Position numbers and translations under genes: made by a program
Assembly: GCA_030035585.1 (NCBI GenBank)
Contig: CM057481.1
Location: forward strand, 58,723,128-58,787,127
Length of the DNA stretch: 64,000 bases
Direction of reading: 5' to 3'
Source: Dugong dugon
Taxonomy: Eukaryota; Chordata; Mammalia; Sirenia; Dugongidae
Part shown: in pieces, positions 1 to 9,250 of the stretch
Layout of the letters: every line of letters begins with the position of its first letter
Numbering within the stretch: position 1 is the first letter of the stretch
The notes under the pieces: generated by a model
Database searches by the model: none
The model's input: only the letters and a program-made list of their open reading frames with translations
Told to the model about the DNA's origin: nothing

Positions 1-427
1 GTTTGAGGCCATTGTTGCAGCCGCTGTGTCAATCCATCTTGTTGAGGGTCTTCCTCTTTTTCACTGACTCTCTACTCTACCAAGCATGGTGTCCTCCAGG
101 GACTGGTCCCACCTGATGATATGTCCAAAGTATGTCCTGCCATCCTCGCTTCCAAGGAACGCTCTGGCTGTATTTCTTCCAAGACAGACTTGTTCGTTCC
201 TCTGGCAATCCATGGTATATTCAATATTCTTCACCAACACCATAATTCAAGGCATCAATTCTTCTTAGGTCTTCTTTATTCATTGTCCAGCTTCCACATG
301 CTTATGAGGCCATTGAAAATATCATGGCTTGGGTCAGGTGCACCTTAGTCCTCAAAGTGACATCTTTGCTTTTTAACACCTGAAAAAGGTCTTTTGCAGC
401 AGATTTGCCCAGTGCAGTACATTGCTT
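1..427 (-). mobile_element. RTE-clade LINE, 3' part, cut by the window edge
   Basis: The reverse complement encodes the C-terminal end of the RTE ORF, including a YFGHI-type motif. It matches the better copies at 41735-42276 and 60345-61078 across the ORF end and the stretch reading through GCAGCAGATTTGCCCA. Stops and indels break the reading frame. The element's 3' end lies left of base 1. Homology stops near 427, so the copy is 5'-truncated or later disrupted. Confidence 0.85.
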
Positions 428-1262
428 GCATAGAATACTACTCAGCAATAAACCTATTGACACATATAAGAGCCCAGATGAATCTCCATAGAATTATTCT
501 GAGTGAAAAACGCCAATCCCAGTTACATAATGTATGATTCTATTTATATAACATCCTTGAAATGACAAAATTATAGAGATGGAAAACAGATTAGTGGTTG
601 CTCGGGGTTAGGGATGATAGGGGGATGGGTGGATCTGACATAAAGTGGTAGCCTGAGGGAGATGTTTATGGTGATGGAATAGTTCTGTACAGGCAGTCCC
701 CAAGTTACAAAAGCCCTACTTAGGTGCAACCCATAGTTACAAACCAACCATTGTAAAGCCTATTATATTAAACATTTGAGGTATATACAATGGTTCATAA
801 CAAGAAATGGGTACTATTTTGCAGTGTGCCTCAAAACATTAGTATTATTACTGTATTATTATGTTAAAGATATTTTAGTGTATCTGGTAGTGTTTCTCTA
901 ATTTTTTTTATGCATAGAAAGGTACACTATATATTGTGTACTAAGACAAACATTTGACTAACTGTTCCAATTATGTACAAATTCAACTTAAAGACAGACT
1001 TAGGAATGGAACTCGTTGGTTATCCAGGAACTGCCTGGATCTTGATTGCAGTGGTGGTTACACAAATCTACATATGTGATAAATTGATGTAGAACTGCAC
1101 ACCCAATGCACTAGTGACAAATTCCTGGTTTTGCTATTGTACTATAATTATGTAAGATATAACCATTGAGGGAAACTGTGTGAAAAGTACACCGGACCTC
1201 TTTGTAACTTCCTGTGAATCTGTAATTATTTCAAAATAAAAAGTAGGAAGGAAAAAGAAAAA
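428..1262 (+). mobile_element. Old L1M LINE, 3' UTR, interrupted
   Basis: The text resembles the 3' UTR of old mammalian L1s: a near ATTCTGAGTGAAAAACGCCA motif, then ATTTATATAACATCCTTGAA, later CTTGATTGCAGTGGTGGTTA, ending in an A-rich tail after TTATTTCAAAATAAAAAGT. It is split at 690-1037 by a Tigger-like transposon. Only the noncoding 3' end is present. Confidence 0.75.
690..1037. mobile_element. Tigger-like (Tc1/mariner) nonautonomous DNA transposon
   Basis: The 348-bp segment begins CAGGCAGTCCCCAAGTTAC and ends in the inverse TTATCCAGGAACTGCCTG, giving imperfect terminal inverted repeats. It interrupts the L1M exactly between TA (688-689) and GA (1038-1039). The L1 reads ...CTGTA then TCTTGATTG, so the duplication is TA with one copy mutated. 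The interior is AT-rich with no transposase. The TA duplication supports Tc1/mariner; the Tigger subfamily is unresolved. Confidence 0.7.
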
Positions 1263-1400
1263 CAATAACTTTAAATGCAACTTGGTATCCTAGATTGGAT
1301 CCTGCATTAGAAAAAGGACATTGTTGAAAAAAATTGGTAAAATACAAATAAAATTGGTAGTTTAAATTAAAAAAAAAAAAAATCAAACAAAAAAAAATAT
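1263..1400 (+). mobile_element. Second L1M 3' end plus A-rich tract
   Basis: A short L1-like 3' end (GGATCCTGCATTAGAAAAAG and following) runs into A-rich sequence at 1369-1398. It may be the end of the preceding L1M or a separate truncated copy. Confidence 0.4.
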
Positions 1401-1649
1401 TTCAATAATTGTTCAATGAACTCCTGCATACCCTTTACCCAAATTCCTCACATTTCTTTCACCACTTCCTCAATATACGTATTTTTATACATTTCTTTTT
1501 CTGAACCATTTAAGAGTAAGTTACAGACACAATACTCTATTGCTCCTTTGTACTTCAGTGTATATTTCCTTAAACCAAAGGCACTCTCCTACATCACCAC
1601 AGTATAACCATGAAAATTAGGAAATTAATATTGATTCAGTAATGCCTTA

Positions 1650-2061
1650 TAGTATGGATTGATTGTGTCCCTATAAAAGAAATGTGAAAGTCCTAATCCC
1701 TGTACTTGTGAACATGTTGCTGTTTGGAAATAGGGCGTTCCTATTGTTACGTTAAGGAGGTCATACCAGCGTAGGATGGGTCCTAAACCTAATCACTTCT
1801 GAGTGGTATCTTATTTAAAAAAGCATAATAGACAGGCACACACAAGAGGCAGATAGACAACATGTGAGGATCGTCTATAAGCAAAGGAATGCCAAGGATT
1901 GCCAGCAGACACTAGAAACTAGGAGAGAGGCTTACAGTCAACACAGCCAAGACCTTGATCTGGACTTTCATCCTCCAGAACTGTGAGAAAATAAATTTCT
2001 GTATTTTAAAGCCACCTATTTGTAGTATTTTTTGTTACAGCAGCACTAGGTAACTAAGACA
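1650..2061 (+). mobile_element. MLT1/MaLR-type solo LTR
   Basis: The start resembles TATGGATTGATTGTGTCCC. The 3' part reads CCAGAACTGTGAGAAAATAA, then GTTACAGCAGCACTAGGTAA and CTAAGACA, as in MLT1 LTRs of endogenous ERVL-MaLR elements. Flanks CCTTA and CCTTC may be a decayed 5-bp duplication. It sits inside the reverse-strand L1M. No internal retroviral sequence is present. Confidence 0.75.
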
Positions 2062-2286
2062 CCTTCTAATCACAGAGCTGTTTTATATTCCACCAGTTGC
2101 CCCAATAATGTCCTTTATAGGTCCAAGATCCAATCCAACAACATGCTGCATTTAGCTGTCAAATCTCATTAGCCTTCTTCAATCTGGGACAGTTTCTCAA
2201 TATTCCCTTACCTTTTATAACCTTGACGTTTTTGAAAAGTAAAGGGCAATTACTTTATACAGCATCCTTCAGTTTGGATTTGTCTA

Positions 2287-2432
2287 ATGGACTCCACCAT
2301 ACCAGCGATCATGAAGATAAATTTTTTCATGATTGGGGACAAGATCAGGTACAGGATCGGGCAACGTTTTATTCTGTTATACATGGGGTCACCATGAGTT
2401 GGAGCCAACTCAATGGCAACTAACAACAACAA
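2287..2432 (+). mobile_element. RTE or RTE-tailed SINE, 3' end fragment
   Basis: The tail GGGGTCACCATGAGTTGGAG followed by ACTCAATGGCAACTAACAAC is the shared RTE/AfroSINE 3' end, preceded by RTE-like CAACGTTTTATTCTGTTATA. The fragment interrupts the L1M between GTCTAATG and CCAAGATTAGATTCAGG. Confidence 0.7.
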
Positions 2433-2814
2433 ACAGTGTTTCCCCAAGATTAGATTCAGGTTATGGTTTTTAGACAGGAAGATCAGTGAAATGATGCTGT
2501 TTTTCTCAGTGCATCATACCAGTAAACCAGTGTTTGTACAAATACTGGAGGTGTTAACTTTGATCATTTGGCTAATAAAGTGTCTGCCAGCTTTCTCACT
2601 GTAAAGTTAGTTTATTATAAGTATTTTATACTTAGTAATTAACAACTAATTAATTAATGTTTTGGGGGGAGATAGTTTGATACTCTGGAACTATCCTCTT
2701 CCTTATCAAGCTTTCACTGATCATTTCCAGCCCCCATTGATGATTCTTACCTGAATCTATTAGTATTCTTATAGTTGCCACACAAAGATTTTTAAGGTCC
2801 ACTTTAACATGAAT

Positions 2815-3040
2815 AAGGAGCCTTGGTGGCGCTTGGCTGCGGGCGCTTGGCTGCTGGCTACTAACCAAAAGGTTGGCAGTTCGAATCCACCAGCTACTCA
2901 GCAGGAGAATGATGTGGCAGTCTGCTTCCATAAAGATTACAGCCCTGGAAAACCCATGGAACAGATCTACTCTGTCCTATGGGGTCACTAGGAGTTGGAA
3001 CCAACTCAATGGCAATGAGTTTGGGTGGTTTTTAGGTTTG
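2815..3040 (+). mobile_element. AfroSINE, type A, full length
   Basis: The tRNA-like head begins GGAGCCTTGGTGGCGC, and the B box GGTTGGCAGTTCGAATCC is clear. The middle carries GATGTGGCAGTCTGCTTCC and the end carries GTTGGAACCAACTCAATGGC. Flanks ACATGAAT (2807-2814) and ACACGAAT (3041-3048) match 7 of 8. The head carries a small local duplication (GGCTGCGGGCGCTTGGCTGC). Confidence 0.93.
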
Positions 3041-3430
3041 ACACGAATGGTTTTAAAAAATTCACTTTCCAGATTGTCAGCCCCTTCGTATACTCTTCTA
3101 AAACTAACCTGTCTGAGAACATGCCTGTGGCACAGGCATTCTCGTTCCAGAGCTTCAAAGCTGCACAACTCCAGGGAGCATCTTCTCCAAGACAAGGATG
3201 CACCAACCCCTTCCCGCCCTGGAGTTGTGCATAGAGCCCTGGCTAATCCTCTCTCACTTCCCCTTTCACAGCTGCCTCTTTCCCCTCTTAGGAAAAAAAA
3301 AAGTCCACCTCTCACCCATCTTGAATCTTAATATGGTGTATTGCCCCAGGGTAGAAAAATCCAGGACACTAAACAAAGCAGCGATTCAAAATCTTGCTGT
3401 TGAGTGTTGAGGAAGTGAATGATTCTAATG
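3041..3430. other. Unassigned sequence with two inverted repeats
   Basis: No gene or familiar repeat was recognised. It contains a compact palindrome at 3122-3138 and 15-bp perfect inverted arms at 3162-3176 and 3217-3231 (TGCACAACTCCAGGG). A pyrimidine-rich stretch follows. Confidence 0.5.
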
Positions 3431-4060
3431 ATTGGGTTACAGATCTTTTTGTAAGTAACTGGTTTTCAATTCTTTGCTTTCAACAAAATCGAAGGAAGAT
3501 CTGATGGAGTTGTCAGCTGGTAGATCATTAAAAATAATTTTTGATGATAGATAACCATGTGATTTTTTTGGCAAATAACTTGGAAGAGTTTAAAGAATTG
3601 AGTGATGTTGCTAAAACAAAACTCTTTCCATGCTCATCTACTTATGTGAACAAAGTTTTTCAGTGCTTACAACTATGATTTGAAAAAAAAAACAACAGAG
3701 AATAAAATTGAATCCCGTCTCATCTGGACAATCAGAAATATTCAGGAGCTAATGGGAAGGCGGAAACTGTGGTAGCACAGTGGTTAAGAGCTAAGGCTGA
3801 TAATCAAAAGGTGGGCAGTTTGAATCCACTGGGTGCTCCTTGGAAACCCTAGGAGGCAGTTCTACTCTGTCCTGTAGGGTCGCTATGAGTCAGAATCGAC
3901 TGGATGGCAATGGGTTGGTTTGTTGGTTTTTAATGGAAAGGGGGAGCCCCATCCATTTCGTTAAAATATGCACTTCTGATACAATTTTATTTCTCATGTT
4001 TAATAATTATTTATCAAAATTTATAATATGTTTGTTGTTTTGACCCTTTAGGTACAAATA
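3431..4060 (+). pseudogene. Degenerate hAT/ZBED-type transposase fragment
   Basis: In one frame with frameshifts and stops, the translation shows EDLMELSAGRSLKIIF, then EEFKELSDVAKTKLFP and a following TYV. This resembles the C-terminal dimerisation region of hAT transposases and their domesticated relatives (FAM200/ZBED5-like). It continues near ESRLIWTIRNIQEL and is split by a SINE at 3764-3931. It could be a Charlie-type transposon copy or a processed copy of a domesticated gene. It is not functional. Confidence 0.5.
3764..3931 (+). mobile_element. AfroSINE, type A, short (internally deleted) form
   Basis: The head reads GTGGTAGCACAGTGGTTAAG. The middle jumps directly from GGTGCTCCTTGGAAACC, lacking the GATGTGGCAGTCTGC block. 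Flanks AATGGGAAGGCGG (3751-3763) and AATGGAAAGGGGG (3932-3944) match 11 of 13. It lies inside the hAT transposase remnant. Confidence 0.92.
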
Positions 4061-4996
4061 ATAATAACTGTAATGATAGCTCAATCCAAAGGAAATTTTT
4101 TAAAATTTATAGCACTAAATTCACAGAAAATATTTAATATTTAAAATTTTAAATTTCTACAGATTGTTGATGCCAAAAAGTGTGACAGAATGATCAATAA
4201 AAAGCCTTTCAAGCATTAAATACATTACATTATTGTGAATTCACTACAGGAAGTGGAATGAAAAAAAAAGGAGTGATGTATCATATCCCTGTAATATTTG
4301 GATTCCATTGGATAAATTTAAGAGTTAATAAAACTGCTTTATTTCACAGCATTACTTAAAATATGCTAGAAATTGTGCAACTGTTTAACCTTGTGATGCA
4401 ATAGCTTAGCTATCAATTTAAAAATATGCAAGGGGTAAATAAGTTTTTAAAAACATTTTAGGGGGCACATGAGCAAAAACAGCAAAACAGTGCTAAAAAA
4501 AAAAAAAAAAAAGACACTTCACTCAGCATATATTACCTCACAGAATCTCCCTGGGGCTTCAGGTCTTATTTTCTGTGACAAACCTTCACCCCCTCCCCCG
4601 GAAAGAAGTATTTTTAACAAAAACTGCAAACATACACACACACACCCTGTTAGGTGATTTTGCTGAGTTTTGTTCATGTACCATAGCTGGAGAAACACTG
4701 CCTTAGAATGTGGTCTTGGACCATGATTTGGGCTTCTCAAATCCATCTTTTTGTTTTTATGCAGGTACTCAATATTCCAAAGAGTTAAAATGAGTCAGTA
4801 AATCACCTCAGGGTAAGTGAGCTGTTAATGTACAATATCTTTAGTTTTATAGTTTATTACAGCCTGATTATGTATATCAAATGTATATATTACTCTTAAA
4901 ATATTATTTTTAATTAGACGTGTAATCAAGCACATAGAAGATACCAATTATTTCAGTTTAATTGAATTTTAAAATATTTTAGCTCCAAAAGGTCAT
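4061..4996. other. AT-rich unassigned sequence
   Basis: No gene seen. It is AT-rich, with a homopolymeric A tract at 4495-4513 and a short CA run near 4630. Part may continue the noncoding end of the hAT element at 3431-4060, but I could not confirm this. Confidence 0.4.
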
Positions 4997-5159
4997 AACC
5001 TGTAACCCATAACCTGTTGCCGTTGAGTCAATTCCAACTCATAGTGACCCTATAGGACAGAGTAGGACTGCCCCATAGAGTTTCCAAGGAGCACCTAGTG
5101 GGTTCAAACTGCCCACCTTTTGGTTAGCAGCCAGAGCTCTTAACCACTACACCACCAGG
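4997..5159 (-). mobile_element. AfroSINE, type A, short form
   Basis: Reverse-strand copy reading GTTGCCGTTGAGTCAATTCC through TAACCACTACACCACCAGG. The internal junction TTTCCAAGGAGCACC shows the same deletion as the copy at 3764. Flanking CCAAAAGGTCAT (4985-4996) and CCAAAAGATCAT (5160-5171) match 11 of 12. Confidence 0.93.
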
Positions 5160-5171
5160 CCAAAAGATCAT

Positions 5172-5380
5172 GGATAGGGAAAATAAATTTATAGAGAAAA
5201 AGAGATATAAATGATAAACAAATATTTTAATTTATCTTTTCTAATTAAAATAATAAAAGCATTATGTGATACCAGTGGAATAATGTTGGTGAAGTTCCAT
5301 GGTGAGGTTGTGGTGAAATGGGCATGAAGTTGGGACCGTGAATCTACATCATTCCTATAAATTTAATTTGACCATAATTG
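5172..5380. other. AT-rich sequence, nothing recognised
   Basis: AT-rich sequence between a SINE and an L1M end. It may be more of the same L1M, but no diagnostic motif was seen. Confidence 0.35.
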
Positions 5381-5797
5381 TAAGCAGTATTTTTAAATTC
5401 TACATATTTTTTAGCCAATAATTCCATTTCTATAAATCTAGTTAAAGGAAATGGAAAGTTACCAAATTTGTTCATTGTAGAATTGTGTATTAGTTCATTG
5501 TATAATGATATATACAAAGCAACTGATGTAGGGGATTTGTTAAATTCCCCTGAATATTATACAGTTGTTTAAAATGTTATTGTCGAAAAACATTTAATTC
5601 TATGAGATAATGTTCAGAATATAATGCTAAATGGGCCCCAAATGTGTTGAAAGAAGGAAGGAAGGCTATATAGGTAAGGAAAAATAGATAGCCATGATTA
5701 TAGGTTTAAGAGTAATTTTTATTTTCTTGTTTACATTTTCATTAGTTTTTAAATTCTTTGCAATGTATGCAGCAATTTTATGATCAGAAAAAGTGTT
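5381..5797 (+). mobile_element. Old L1M LINE 3' end
   Basis: The sequence resembles L1M 3' UTR ends: GAGATAATGTTCAGAATATA, then TTTTTATTTTCTTGTTTAC and a terminal TTTATGATCAGAAAAAG. No coding part was seen. Confidence 0.5.
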
Positions 5798-6186
5798 GCT
5801 TTAAAAAAACATATTAAGTTCCAACTTCAGACTGCCAGTGTGAGGAAAAACAGATTTCACGATCCACAGGCAGCGTATTTGCAGAGTTCCACAGAACTAG
5901 TTCACTCCCCCAGCCTACTCCACCCTCAGTCCATGGACAGAAGCTAGACCTAGAGTTAGACCTATAGGCTGATGCATCTCTTCTTTCTCTGACAATCAGA
6001 GAAGGATGTGCCAGCATGTCCCTGGAGAGCCTGCTTCCTTTCCTGTATCCTGAATAATTTAAATGGAGCTGAAGGAAGCTGTTCTTTTCTGTGAGCTTGA
6101 TATTAAAGGATTGAGAGAGAGAGAGAGCAGTGAGTGCAGTGAATTACTTTCATTTATCAGTGTTATCATGATTAAGTGTCCCCTCT
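5798..6186. other. Unassigned sequence with short GA repeat
   Basis: No gene or clear repeat was recognised. A (GA)n run lies at 6113-6128. Confidence 0.4.
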
Positions 6187-6440
6187 TACATTAGTCATTC
6201 ATTCAACAAATAGTTTTGAGTGCCTATTAGATACTCAGCTAGTCACTTTGATGGGGACAAAGATTTATTCACTCATTCAGCTGTTCAGTCAGTAAATAGT
6301 ATTTTCTACAGCATTTACCACTGTGTGGCAGATGCTGTTCAAGACATTGCAAATAGAGTGGGAAACTAGACCAATAAGGCCTAGCCCTCAAGAAGCTTAC
6401 AGTCTAGTAGGGGAGAGAGACAATTGAACAAATAAATGAA
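6187..6440 (-). mobile_element. L2 LINE 3' end
   Basis: Reverse complement of the L2 3' end: ATTCATTCAACAAATAG, GAGTGCCTATTAGATACTCA, then CCCTCAAGAAGCTTACAGTC and TAGTAGGGGAGAGAGACAAT. Confidence 0.75.
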
Positions 6441-6503
6441 GATAATTACAGCTTGCAGTGTGTGCTATGCAGGATTCACAGGGTGACTGAACCAAGACCA
6501 GCA

Positions 6504-6707
6504 GTTGTTGCTGGGTGCCATCAAGTTGATTCCAACTCATAGTGACCCCGTGTGACAGAGTAGAACCGCCCCATAGGGTTTTCCAAGTGGTAATCTTTAC
6601 AGTAGCAGATCTCTGGGTATTTTCTCCCGCAGAGCTGCTGGCTGGGTTTGAACCGCCAGCCTTTTGGTAAGCAGCTGAGTGCTTAACTGTTGTGCCACCA
6701 GAGCTCC
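6504..6707 (-). mobile_element. AfroSINE, RTE-type tail, full length
   Basis: It starts with the RTE-like tail GTTGTTGCTGGGTGCCATC and ends in the reversed tRNA-like head GTTGTGCCACCAGAGCTCC. The reversed B box GGGTTTGAACCGCCAGC is visible. Confidence 0.92.
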
Positions 6708-7037
6708 TTTTTAAATAGATACTATAGTCAGGGAATGCCTCTGTATGTACGGGGTCTGGGGTGAGGGGGTAGCTAGGAGAACAAGAAGAAACCCTCCAGG
6801 GGAGAGTTGAAGACCAGGTCCGGACTGAACAGCAAGCTCAGACGGGAGGTAGAAAGGATGCAAGGGGCTCTGGAACAGGAGGATGCTCTGTGAGGCTGAA
6901 TTCAGGGGACTCTGAGAAAAGGTGGGCAGCTTCGTTCACCAGGGTAACAAGTTGGACTGATCAAACACAGAATTTGTGTCCAAGAAGTTTATAACCTAAT
7001 GTACAGAATAGGAAAGAGATATAATTAGGATTTAAAT
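6708..7037. other. Unassigned sequence
   Basis: No gene or familiar repeat was seen. It is GA-rich, with AACCCTCCAGGGGAGAGTTG and similar purine-rich text. Confidence 0.4.
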
Positions 7038-7146
7038 CAGGAGTCAGCAAATTCTTTTTCTGTAAAGGCCAGAAAGTTAATATGGTTGGCTGTGCAGGCC
7101 TTTCAGTTTCTGTTACAACTACTTATATCTGTCTTTGTAGAACAAA

Positions 7147-7342
7147 GGAGCCCCTGGGTGGTACAAACACTTAACGCACTCGGCTGCTAACTGAAAGGTT
7201 GGTGGTTCGAGTCCCTCCAGAGATACCTCAGACAATCTACTTCCAAAAGATCACAGCCATTGAAAACCCTACGGAACACAGTTCTACTCTGACCCATATG
7301 AGGTCGCCATGGTCAGAATGGACTTCACAGCAGCTTGAACTG
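7147..7342 (+). mobile_element. AfroSINE, type B head (GGAGCCCCTGGGTGG)
   Basis: The head reads GGAGCCCCTGGGTGGTACAA and the B box region GGTTGGTGGTTCGAGTCC. Flanks GTAGAACAAA (7137-7146) and GTAGCACAAA (7343-7352) match 9 of 10, fixing the ends. Its host is the hAT at 7038-7817. Confidence 0.92.
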
Positions 7343-7380
7343 GTAGCACAAAAGCAGCCATAAACAATATGTAAAAGAAT

Positions 7381-7722
7381 TGACGTGCCTGAATTATGGT
7401 GTTGGTGAAGAATGTTGAATATACCATGGACTTCCAGATGAATGAACAAGTGTGTCTTGAAGGAAGTACAGCCAGAATGCTCCTTGGAAGCAAGGATGGA
7501 GAGACTTCGTCTCACTTACTTTGGACATGTTATCAGGAGGGACCAGTCCCTGGAGAAGGACATCATGCTTGGTAAGGTAGTCAGGGAAAAAGAGATGGAT
7601 TGACACAGTGGCTGCAACAATGGGCTCAAACGTAGGAATGATTGTGAGGATGGCACAGGACCAGGCAGTGTTTTGTTCTGCTATGAGTCGGAAGTGATGC
7701 AACAGCACCCAACAAGAACAAC
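7381..7722 (+). mobile_element. RTE-clade LINE, 5'-truncated
   Basis: It covers the last part of the RTE ORF and its tail, matching 41735-42276. Motif ACTTTGGACATGTTATCAGG encodes the YFGHVI-like end. Flanking AAAAGAAT occurs at 7373-7380 and 7723-7730. An internal deletion after GGTAAGGTAGTCAGGG and other changes break the frame. Confidence 0.88.
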
Positions 7723-7871
7723 AAAAGAATGGGCATGACTATGTTCCAGTAATCTTTATTTACAAAAACAGGCAGTGGGCCAGATTTGGCCCAGGGGCCA
7801 TAGTTTGCCAACCCCTGATATAAAGGAAAAAGTAATAGAATTCCATATGAGTGCAATGGGAAATCAGAGAA

Positions 7872-8078
7872 ATTCAAAACCTACTGCTGTCAAGTCGATT
7901 CCGACTCATAGCGACCTTGTAGGACACAGAAGAGTTGCCCCATAGGGTTTCCAAGGCTGTAAATCTTTACGGAAGCAAACTGCCACATCTTTCTCCCTTG
8001 GTGCAGCTGGTGGGTTCAAACAGCCGACCTTTCGGTTAACAGATGAGCACTTTAACCACTGTGCCACTAGGGCTCCTG
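7872..8078 (-). mobile_element. AfroSINE, type A, full length
   Basis: Reads GTCAAGTCGATTCCGACTCA through GTGCCACTAGGGCTCC. The perfect flanking repeat AAATCAGAGAA occurs at 7861-7871 and 8080-8090. Confidence 0.94.
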
Positions 8079-8146
8079 AAAATCAGAGAAGGGGGAGATA
8101 ATCTCCTGAAGTGAGATCTGGGCTGAGTCTTGAAAGATAAAACTCA

Positions 8147-8302
8147 TAAAAACCCATTGCCATCGAGTCGATTCCAACTCACAGCAAACTTAAAGGACAG
8201 AGGAGAATTGCCCCATAGAGTTTCCAAGAAGTAATGGCTGGATTCAAACTGCTGACCTTTTGGTTAGCAGCTGAGCTCTTAACCACTGCACCACCAGTGC
8301 TC
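8147..8302 (-). mobile_element. AfroSINE, type A, short form
   Basis: Reads CCATCGAGTCGATTCCAACT, then the deletion junction GAGTTTCCAAGAAG, ending ACCACTGCACCACCAGTGC. It lacks the GATGTGGCAGTCTGC block. Confidence 0.9.
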
Positions 8303-8400
8303 ACTTTACAAAGAGCTTACTCACCTATTTTTGTTTTACTTTCAGTCTCCTAACAACCTGTGGGGACAATTGAGCTGGTGGTAAGTTTGCTATAATACCC

Positions 8401-8600
8401 AAAAAAACAAACCCACTGCTGTCAAGTTGATTCTGACTCATAACGACCCTATAGGACAGAGTAGAGCTGCCCCATGGGGTTTCCAAGGCTGTAAAAATCT
8501 TTATGGAGGCGGACTACCACATCTTTCTCCTGCAGAGCGGCTGGTGGGTTCGCACCGCCAACATTTCAGTTAGCAGCTGAAGGCTTTAACACTGCATCAC
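8401..8600 (-). mobile_element. AfroSINE, type A, full length
   Basis: Reads ACTGCTGTCAAGTTGATTC through AGCTGAAGGCTTTAACACTG. CCCAAAA occurs on both sides (8398-8404 and 8601-8607). It lies inside the older LTR. Confidence 0.92.
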
Positions 8601-8694
8601 CCCAAAACTTAAAACAACACACTTTATGATCTCACAATTTCTGTGGGTCAGGGATCCAGGCACAGCTTATTTGGGGCCTCTGTTTCAGGTCCTG

Positions 8695-9250
8695 TGATGG
8701 TTAAGGTTGTGTGTCAACTTTGTTGGGCCATGATTCTCAGTGGTTTGATAGTCGTATGATGGTGTGATCACTTCCATGATGAGATTTAATATTATGTGAT
8801 CATCTCCATGATGGGATCTGCTGCGAGTAGCCAGTCAGTTGAAAGGGAGTTTCCTTGGGCTTGTGGCCTGCACTGAATATAAGTGGATATTCTGGCAAGG
8901 CTTGTGGGCTTTTGCTCGTTCTGGATCCTGCAGGTGGCTCCTGTTCATCTGACCTCTGGTTCTTGGGACTTGAGCTAGCAGCTTACCTGCAGTCTTGCCT
9001 GCCGATCTTTGGGAATTCATCAGTCTTCACAGCCTGTGAGCAAGAGCGCTGTTCTCTGACCTGCCGATCTTGGGTTCACCAGCCCCTGTGGCTACCTGCA
9101 TCAGGAGAAGCCTCTATCCTGACTCACAGACTTGGGACGTTCCAGCCTCTACAACCGAGTGAGCCATTTCCTTGGTATAAATCTCTCTCTGTATATATAT
9201 GTTTATATGCTTTACTGGTTTTGCTTCTCTAGAGAACCCAGCCTAAGACA
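8695..9250 (+). mobile_element. MLT2-type ERVL solo LTR
   Basis: It begins TGATGGTTAAGGTTGTGTGT and CAACTTTGTTGGGCCATG, and ends GCTTCTCTAGAGAACCC then AGCCTAAGACA, matching the MLT2/ERVL pattern. The 5' TG and 3' CA termini are visible. The length of 556 bp suits a solo LTR. No internal retroviral genes are present. Confidence 0.7.

Larger units (their letters stand above)
1401..2806 (-). mobile_element. Old L1M LINE 3' UTR, reverse strand, twice interrupted
   Basis: The + strand reads as the reverse complement of an L1M 3' UTR, for example CAATAATGTCCTTTATAGG, TTAGATTCAGGTTATGG, TTTGATCATTTGGCTAA and TCCATTGATGATTCTT. Insertions at 1650-2061 (LTR) and 2287-2432 (RTE tail) split it, and a SINE lies just beyond its right end. 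No ORF2 portion was seen. Confidence 0.65.
7038..7817. mobile_element. hAT-Charlie-type nonautonomous element carrying two insertions
   Basis: Ends are CAGGAGTCAGCAAATTC and GTTTGCCAACCCCTG, imperfect inverted repeats of the CAGGGGTCGGCAAACT family. Interior motifs match known copies: TTCTGTAAAGGCCAGA, TCCAGTAATCTTTATTTACA and AGATTTGGCCCAGGGGCC. Flanks ATTTAAAT and ATATAAAG agree 6 of 8. A SINE (7147-7342) and a truncated RTE (7381-7722) occupy the middle. Confidence 0.75.

Noticed and set aside
1650..2061. Endogenous retrovirus with genes
   Set aside because: Only solo LTRs were seen here and at 8695, 11360, 16029 and 46043, with no gag, pol or env between paired LTRs.
2873..3331. 152-codon open frame on +
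   Set aside because: Begins inside a SINE. The downstream part has no known domain and overlaps an equally open reverse frame.
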